Source: UBA12545 sp051024685 (GTDB lineage: Bacteria > Bacillota > DSM-521 > Neomoorellales > Neomoorellaceae). From it: DNA of 64,000 nucleotides. Shown here piece after piece: positions 59,603 to 64,000 of this stretch. The notes under the pieces were generated by a model. It was not told the DNA's origin. It was given only the letters and a program-made list of their open reading frames with translations, and did not search any database. Location of the stretch: the NCBI GenBank assembly GCA_051024685.1, contig JAZHPA010000007.1, forward strand, positions 25,754 to 89,753, given 5' to 3'. The translations under genes and the position numbers were made by a program. Position 1 is the first letter of the stretch, and every line of letters begins with the position of its first letter.

Positions 59603-60130
59603 GTGTGGGCGGCGCTGGGCGGCTATTTGCTTATGTTTCTGGCCAGGGTAACTGACGTTAGTTTGGCTACCCTGCGGCTATTATTCCTCGTCAGGGGGAA
59701 GCGTTTTTACGCGGCCGGCATTGGGCTGTTTGAGGTTTCTATCTATATAATAGCTCTAAAATACGTTATGGAGCGCTTAAACGACCCTGTGAGCCTGGTT
59801 TTTTATGCCCTGGGTTTTGCTACCGGCAATGTCGTGGGCAGTATGATCGAGGAAAAGGTGGCCTTGGGCCAGGTAACGGTGCAAGTCATTACTTTGCGCC
59901 ATCCCCTGGAACTGGCTGAAAATTTTCGAGCCACCGGCTACGGGGTAACAGTAACGGAAGGATACGGCCGGGAAGGCGTTCACCTTATTCTAAATCTCAG
60001 CCTCCCCCGGAGACGTTTGACCGAGGTACAGGAGCAGGTAAGGGAATGGGACCCCCAGGCCTTTATGGTTATTAACGAAGTGCGGAGCGTCTACGGGGGT
60101 TTTTGCCGATCCATGAGGAAGGGCAAATAG
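59603..60130 (+). CDS. DUF2179/DUF5698 (UPF0316) membrane protein
   Basis: About 175 residues from GTG 59603, which has AAGGGGGG 7 bases upstream; an ATG at 59534 lies in a hairpin and gives an unlikely Arg-rich leader. Three N-terminal helices (LGGYLLMFLARVTDVSLATLRLLFLV, YAAGIGLFEVSIYIIALKYV, VFYALGFATGNVVGSMIEEKVA) and a cytoplasmic C-terminal domain (YGVTVTEGYGREGVHLILNL). The family is related to B. subtilis YebE and is without known function. It precedes the thermonuclease by 17 bases. Confidence 0.82.
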   Translation: MWAALGGYLLMFLARVTDVSLATLRLLFLVRGKRFYAAGIGLFEVSIYIIALKYVMERLNDPVSLVFYALGFATGNVVGSMIEEKVALGQVTVQVITLRHPLELAENFRATGYGVTVTEGYGREGVHLILNLSLPRRRLTEVQEQVREWDPQAFMVINEVRSVYGGFCRSMRKGK

Positions 60131-60147
60131 AGAAAGGAAACTGTTTA

Positions 60148-60714
60148 ATGGGTTACCGGAGGAGCAAGAAAACAAAGAGCAAGAAGTTAAACAAAAGAGT
60201 TCTTACTTTGGCGGTTATGGCGCTCCTAAGCCTGGCCGGTTACATCACTTTTTCCCCCGGAAGCGGATCAGAGATGGATTTCCTCACGGCCCGGGTACGG
60301 CAAGTGGTTGACGGTGATACCATTTACGTTGACCTGCCCGGCGGTAGAGAGGAAAAGGTCCGTTTCATCGGCGTAAATACTCCCGAAAGCCAGGGAAAGG
60401 TTGAACCCTACGGCAAGGAAGCAGCAGCCTACACGGAGAAACGGTTGCGAGGTCGAACTGTCTATCTGGAGCTGGATGCAGGGGAGCGGGATAAATACGG
60501 GCGCCTTCTTGCTTACGTTTGGCTGGAGCCGCCGAGGGATGCCTCGGAGGATGAAGTCAGGTGCAAGATGTTCAACGCGGAACTCTTGCTGGCAGGTTAT
60601 GCCCAGGTCATGACGGTACCCCCCAACGTAAAATACGCCTCCCTCTTTGTCAAATTCCAGCGGGAGGCCCAAGAGAAGGGCCAGGGGCTGTGGGGACTGA
60701 AGAACCGTTCTTAA
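60148..60714 (+). CDS. Thermonuclease (SNase family), membrane-anchored
   Basis: 188 residues from ATG 60148 (AAAGGAAAC before it). A Lys/Arg-rich start, then a helix (VLTLAVMALLSLAGYITF) that anchors or exports the protein. The SNase domain has VVDGDTIYVDL, RFIGVNTPE (catalytic Arg), and LELDAGERDKYGRLLAYVWL (Glu and Arg of the active site). It cuts DNA and RNA with Ca2+. An insert PPRDASEDEVRCK interrupts the usual loop. Its stop overlaps that of the convergent permease gene by 4 bases. Confidence 0.9.
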   Translation: MGYRRSKKTKSKKLNKRVLTLAVMALLSLAGYITFSPGSGSEMDFLTARVRQVVDGDTIYVDLPGGREEKVRFIGVNTPESQGKVEPYGKEAAAYTEKRLRGRTVYLELDAGERDKYGRLLAYVWLEPPRDASEDEVRCKMFNAELLLAGYAQVMTVPPNVKYASLFVKFQREAQEKGQGLWGLKNRS

Positions 60715-61505
60715 TCCTGCCGGCTGAATGACCAGGCACCTAGAATTCCCAGAGCTATGGTCATGATGAGGAGTACGGAGAGGTCGGTCTTGAGGTCATA
60801 CCGAACGAGGAAGGTTATTACCTGGGGATCGGCACCGGTGTAGATGATGCGCCTCAAAGCGTCAACGCCGTAGGTCAGGGGATCCAGGCGCATGAGCAAA
60901 GCCATCCATTGGGGCACGCTCTGCATAGGGAACATGGCCCCACTTAGGAAATAGAGGGGCATAACCAGGAAGTTCATGATCATCTGGAAACCTTCCATAG
61001 TTTGCATGTGACTGGCTATGGCCACTCCGAAAGAGGTCAAGGCCAGGGAGATGAGAAATAGGATGGCCAGGAGTTCAACGATCACGATAAAGTTGAGGGA
61101 AACCTGGGCTAAGGGTGCCAGGAAGAGGAGGATACACGCCTGGGCCATGGCTACGGTGCTGCCACCTAGAACTTTACCCACGGCAGTGGCCCAGCGGGGT
61201 ACAGGGGCCACCAGGACTTCTTTTAAAAAGCCGAATTCGCGATCCCAGATGATGGAGATGCCGGAAAAGACGGAAGTGAAGAGGACGGACATGGCCAGGA
61301 TGCCGGGATACATAAACTGGACGTAATTAAGGGGGAGCCCGGCCGGTGCCCCGCGGAACCCCATGGCGGACGAGATGCCCTGGCCCACAACGAGGAGATA
61401 CAGGAGAGGCTGGCCTATCATCCCGATGAGGCGGCTTCGCTCCCGCACCAGACGTAGGGCCTCGCGGTACCATATGGTGTAGATAGCCCGAAGGGCGGCC
61501 TCCAT
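60711..61505 (-). CDS. ABC-2 type permease (DrrB-like)
   Basis: 264 residues, six helices. YREALRLVRERSRLIGMIGQPLLYLLVVG at the start and GAMFPMQSVPQWMALLMRLDPLTYGVDALRRI are ABC2/DrrB/NodJ landmarks. It follows the ATPase gene with a 30-base gap and is the last gene of a minus-strand operon of up to four genes. Probable role: efflux of a drug, lipid or polysaccharide. Confidence 0.9.
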   Translation of the reverse strand: MEAALRAIYTIWYREALRLVRERSRLIGMIGQPLLYLLVVGQGISSAMGFRGAPAGLPLNYVQFMYPGILAMSVLFTSVFSGISIIWDREFGFLKEVLVAPVPRWATAVGKVLGGSTVAMAQACILLFLAPLAQVSLNFIVIVELLAILFLISLALTSFGVAIASHMQTMEGFQMIMNFLVMPLYFLSGAMFPMQSVPQWMALLMRLDPLTYGVDALRRIIYTGADPQVITFLVRYDLKTDLSVLLIMTIALGILGAWSFSRQD

Positions 61506-61535
61506 AGGCAGCGATACTCCTCTCTACCGACAGTT

Positions 61536-62519
61536 TTAACGCCGACGACGCAGATGCCCACGGGGGCTCAAGTGCATGCGATCTGCGGCCGACACTTTTT
61601 CTTCCCGGATGGCGCGGCCGGTAAGACTTAAGAAAACGTCGTCTAAGGTGGGACGGCGCAGGTTGATGCTTTTTATCTGGCCGCGCAAATCGGCAGCCAG
61701 TTGCGGTATGAAAGCGGCACCGTCATTTACCCGTAAGCGCAGCCCTTCGTCACCGGCTTGAGGCTGAATACCGTAACGCCTGGCTATCAGAGGGGCGAGG
61801 TCCACGCCGTCCAGGGGTGTAATTATCAAGATATCTCCACCGAGCTGCTGCTTTAAATTGGAGGGCGTATCCAGGGCCTGGATGCGGCCGTGGTCGATGA
61901 TGGCGATCCGGTCGCAGTTTTCGGCTTCATCCATATAGTGGGTGGTCATAAAGATGGTTATATTTTTCTCCTCCCGCAGGCCGTGAATGTGTTCCCAGAT
62001 GGCCTTGCGGGTCTGGGGGTCCAGGCCGATGGTGGGCTCGTCCAGAAAAAGGATCCGGGGATGGTGAAGAAGACCCCGGGCAATTTCCAGCCGCCGCCGC
62101 ATACCCCCGGAAAAATTACGGACGAGGTCCTTCTGCCGACCGGCCAGGTCCACCGTCTCCAGCACTTCCTTCATGCGCTGTTTTAAAAGGGAACGAGGAA
62201 GGCCGTAGAGAAGGCCGTGCAGGTATAAATTTTCCGCGGCTGTCAGGCGGTCGTCCAGGGAGTTTTCCTGGAAGACTATACCGATGGAGCGGCGGACGGC
62301 ATCGGGCTCCCGTACCACGTCGAAACCCGCCAGTCGGGCCTGGCCGCCGGTAGGCCGCAGGAGGGTACAGAGGATTTTGATGGTGGTAGACTTGCCCGCA
62401 CCGTTGGGCCCCAAAAAGCCGAAGATTTCTCCTTCCCTTACCTCAAAGGATATGTTATCTACGGCTACTACGGAATGAAAAACTTTCCTTAGCTCGTACA
62501 CCTCAATAACGGCGCTCAT
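61536..62519 (-). CDS. DrrA-like ABC exporter ATPase
   Basis: 327 residues. Walker A GPNGAGKST, signature FSGGMRRRLEIARG, Walker B ILFLDEPTIGLDPQTR, TTHYMDEAENCDR. The C-terminal 90 residues match the daunorubicin-resistance-type extension (INLRRPTLDDVFLSLTGRAIRE). It overlaps the CBS-GGDEF gene by 17 bases, so exporter and signalling protein are translationally coupled. Confidence 0.92.
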   Translation of the reverse strand: MSAVIEVYELRKVFHSVVAVDNISFEVREGEIFGFLGPNGAGKSTTIKILCTLLRPTGGQARLAGFDVVREPDAVRRSIGIVFQENSLDDRLTAAENLYLHGLLYGLPRSLLKQRMKEVLETVDLAGRQKDLVRNFSGGMRRRLEIARGLLHHPRILFLDEPTIGLDPQTRKAIWEHIHGLREEKNITIFMTTHYMDEAENCDRIAIIDHGRIQALDTPSNLKQQLGGDILIITPLDGVDLAPLIARRYGIQPQAGDEGLRLRVNDGAAFIPQLAADLRGQIKSINLRRPTLDDVFLSLTGRAIREEKVSAADRMHLSPRGHLRRRR

Positions 62520-63426
62520 CTTTTTTCCCCCGTACGAGGCTATACCTGCCGGCGGTTAACGGCTTTTTTTTGAACTCCAGGGCATCGGCGACAATTACTG
62601 GTACTTTCAGCTTTTTGGCTTTGGTAGAAGCTAAACTGGCTAGGTTCACTAAGTTCTTGGCAGTGTACTTGGGATCTTGATTCGAATCGCGGCTTCCCTC
62701 CCAGCGGCCTCCTGCTATACCGGCTGAAAAGGTAACTTTTATATTAAAGGGCCATTTTTCCTCTTGGACAGCTTTGATAATTTCCTGGACTAGTCTTTCT
62801 GCCCCGTTCAGGGATTGAACAGTCAGGACGGCAAACTCGTCCCCGCCGTAGCGGCATAAAGTATCCCGGGAGTCCTTCATAAGGCCCTTTAAAACTTGCG
62901 CAGTCTGGCACAGGATATGATCGCCATAGACATGGCCGTACTGCTTATTGAGGCGGCCGAAGTTGTCCAGGTCCAGGAAGATAATGGATATTTCGTGCCC
63001 CTCCGCTAATAACTGTACGGCTCGCTCATAGAGGATTTCTGCTTTATGTAAACCGGTGAGAACATCCACATATTTGCCCAGCTCAGACATGACCTGGGCG
63101 CTGGTGATAATACCTATAATCCGTTGATCGTCGACTACCACTAATCTCTCCAGCTTATAGGTGGCCATCAAATGATGCGCTTCCCAAAGGGAAGTGGAAG
63201 GGTTTATGGTGATGACTTCCCGGCTCATGGCATCGGCTACCAGCCGATTGGGGTGGGAGCTTTTGATATCCCTGGAGGTTATTATCCCCACCAGCTTTCC
63301 TTCATCGTCAATGACCGGCAAACAGCCTATGCCGTGGTATTCCATAAAGGTGGCCGCCCGCCGCACGCTGGCCCAGGGCTCGATGGTATAAAGGGTCTGG
63401 CTCAAAAGGCCTTCCACCGTGGGCAC
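62503..63426 (-). CDS. CBS-pair and GGDEF domain protein (diguanylate cyclase)
   Basis: 307 residues, start GTG 63426. Two CBS motifs at about 5-120 (GCLPVIDDEGKLVGIITSRDI and LVVVDDQRIIGIITSAQVM), then GGDEF at about 125-280 with RYGGDEFAVL intact and FLDLDNFGRLN as the metal-binding strand. The inhibitory RxxD site is not obvious (DSRD at that position). CBS pairs bind adenine nucleotides, so the protein may link nucleotide level to cyclic-di-GMP output. Coupling with a DrrAB exporter is unusual. Confidence 0.88.
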   Translation of the reverse strand: MPTVEGLLSQTLYTIEPWASVRRAATFMEYHGIGCLPVIDDEGKLVGIITSRDIKSSHPNRLVADAMSREVITINPSTSLWEAHHLMATYKLERLVVVDDQRIIGIITSAQVMSELGKYVDVLTGLHKAEILYERAVQLLAEGHEISIIFLDLDNFGRLNKQYGHVYGDHILCQTAQVLKGLMKDSRDTLCRYGGDEFAVLTVQSLNGAERLVQEIIKAVQEEKWPFNIKVTFSAGIAGGRWEGSRDSNQDPKYTAKNLVNLASLASTKAKKLKVPVIVADALEFKKKPLTAGRYSLVRGKKDERRY

Positions 63427-63791
63427 TAGAGGTCCACCGTCCGGGAAACTTGAATAGAGATATTCACCTGGGCCTTGATAACCATATTGGCATCGGCGAT
63501 GCGGTTCCCTTCTTCGACCACTACCGGGAGGAGTTTCTCCTTGGGAAGAAGAGTGAGCAAGGATTTTTTTACAACTATAGCTTCAAAAATCTCATGGTCG
63601 AGGGAGATGATTTCGTATTGTTCTGGGGATACGGCATCGACCATGCGCCGGGCGGCTTCAGGACCAATGGGCGCCCTTCTGCCCACTAGGAGAATATCTT
63701 GCGTCGGCGGTATCTCAAATTCGGAGAATTTAAGGACCAGTTCTGCCTTGCGGCTCGGTTCGGGTGACCAGGAAGTTTCGCGCGGTGTCAT
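63426..63791 (-). CDS. Hypothetical protein upstream of CBS-GGDEF
   Basis: 121 residues from ATG 63791, with AAAGGGGG 8 bases upstream; a start at 63842 would add 17 basic residues and lacks a site. ILLVGRRAPIGPEAARRMVDAVSPEQYEIISLDHEIFEAIVVKK suggests a small alpha/beta protein. I recognise no family. It overlaps the next gene by one base and is probably the first gene of the operon. Confidence 0.6.
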   Translation of the reverse strand: MTPRETSWSPEPSRKAELVLKFSEFEIPPTQDILLVGRRAPIGPEAARRMVDAVSPEQYEIISLDHEIFEAIVVKKSLLTLLPKEKLLPVVVEEGNRIADANMVIKAQVNISIQVSRTVDL

Positions 63792-63885
63792 CAGGGATGC
63801 CCCCTTTCTCAGCCGAGATGCAGCCTTTAAGGCAACATTCAAACAACATTATAAACCAATCTTAACTCCCTAAAAATAGCGTGAC

Positions 63886-63914
63886 AGTAAAATAATTGAT
63901 CAAAAATCTGTCAA
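63886..63914 (-). promoter_or_regulatory. Candidate promoter of the CBS-GGDEF/DrrAB operon
   Basis: On the minus strand, TTGACA (63914-63909), 17-base spacer, TTTACT (63891-63886), a weak -10. A TATAAT also occurs at 63853-63848 but has no good -35. A MITE begins 13 bases beyond the TTGACA. Confidence 0.45.
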
Positions 63915-63927
63915 GGATTGCACAGGC

Positions 63928-64000
63928 TGAGTTATCCCCACTTTTTGCAGGGCAGGCCTGCTTGGGCTTGGAAGCGAGCGACTAAACCTGAGCGGTAGCC
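63928..64000 (-). mobile_element. TATCCCC-ended MITE-like element, copy 6 (cut by window end)
   Basis: The end TGAGTTATCCCCAC and the following GGCCTGCTTGGGCTTGGA and AGCGAGCGACTAAACC blocks match the right end of copy 3 in complement almost base for base. Only 73 bp are visible, so the other end and any target duplication are outside the window. Confidence 0.85.

Overview
The window is a GC-rich chromosomal stretch with strong Shine-Dalgarno sites, many GTG/TTG starts and TTGACA/TATAAT-type promoters. Lipoproteins carry plain lipobox signals. Together with the abundance of Fe-S and molybdenum hydroxylase genes, this suggests an anaerobic, probably thermophilic Firmicute of the Moorella/Thermanaeromonas type. 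That placement is an impression from protein style and not a computed result.

Positions 1-29.8 kb are one large catabolic island, almost all on the plus strand. It appears devoted to uptake and anaerobic breakdown of purines or related N-heterocycles. It holds two permease pairs, one double-domain ATPase and two BMP-type lipoproteins for nucleoside/purine uptake. Its enzymes are four amidohydrolases (one a clear SsnA relative), three molybdenum hydroxylases of the xanthine dehydrogenase family (a lone large subunit, a complete three-subunit enzyme and an XdhD-like fusion), a YgeW-type carbamoyltransferase, a YgeY-type hydrolase, a PreA-like Fe-S flavoenzyme, two paralogous FMN reductases and a UbiD decarboxylase. 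A GntR/UTRA regulator is divergent from ygeW. The set overlaps the E. coli yge/ygf/ssnA/xdhD cluster, but YgeX, YgfK and HyuA are not in view.

Positions 29.8-43.3 kb are an accessory, partly decaying zone. It has HEPN/MNT toxin-antitoxin remnants, a stripped-down YtcJ-like amidohydrolase, a YbhGFS-like ABC exporter, a TolC-family fragment, a MacAB-like exporter, a frameshifted cupin, an S41 protease, and a junction of a PrpR N-terminus with a permease C-terminus.

Positions 43.5-49.4 kb hold housekeeping genes: pyrimidine-nucleoside phosphorylase, a YfcE-like phosphoesterase, an FAD dehydrogenase and purA. Positions 49.5-53.9 kb (minus strand) hold a third adaptor/FtsX/ATPase exporter. Positions 54.4-57.9 kb hold a lactate-utilisation operon (LutC, fused LutB-LutA, FadR-type regulator) with a readable promoter and operator. 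Then follow a methyltransferase, tRNA-Gly(CCC), a DUF2179 membrane protein behind a long structured leader, a thermonuclease, and a minus-strand operon with a DrrAB-like exporter and a CBS-GGDEF protein.

The most unusual feature is a family of about 260-bp elements present six times (one cut by the window end). Each has inverted ends of the form TGAnnTATCCCC, and some copies are flanked by recognisable 11-bp direct repeats, so they look like non-autonomous transposons (MITEs). Three copies end 11-13 bp from the -35 box of a promoter. A second, smaller motif occurs twice, with compensatory base changes that preserve its stem.
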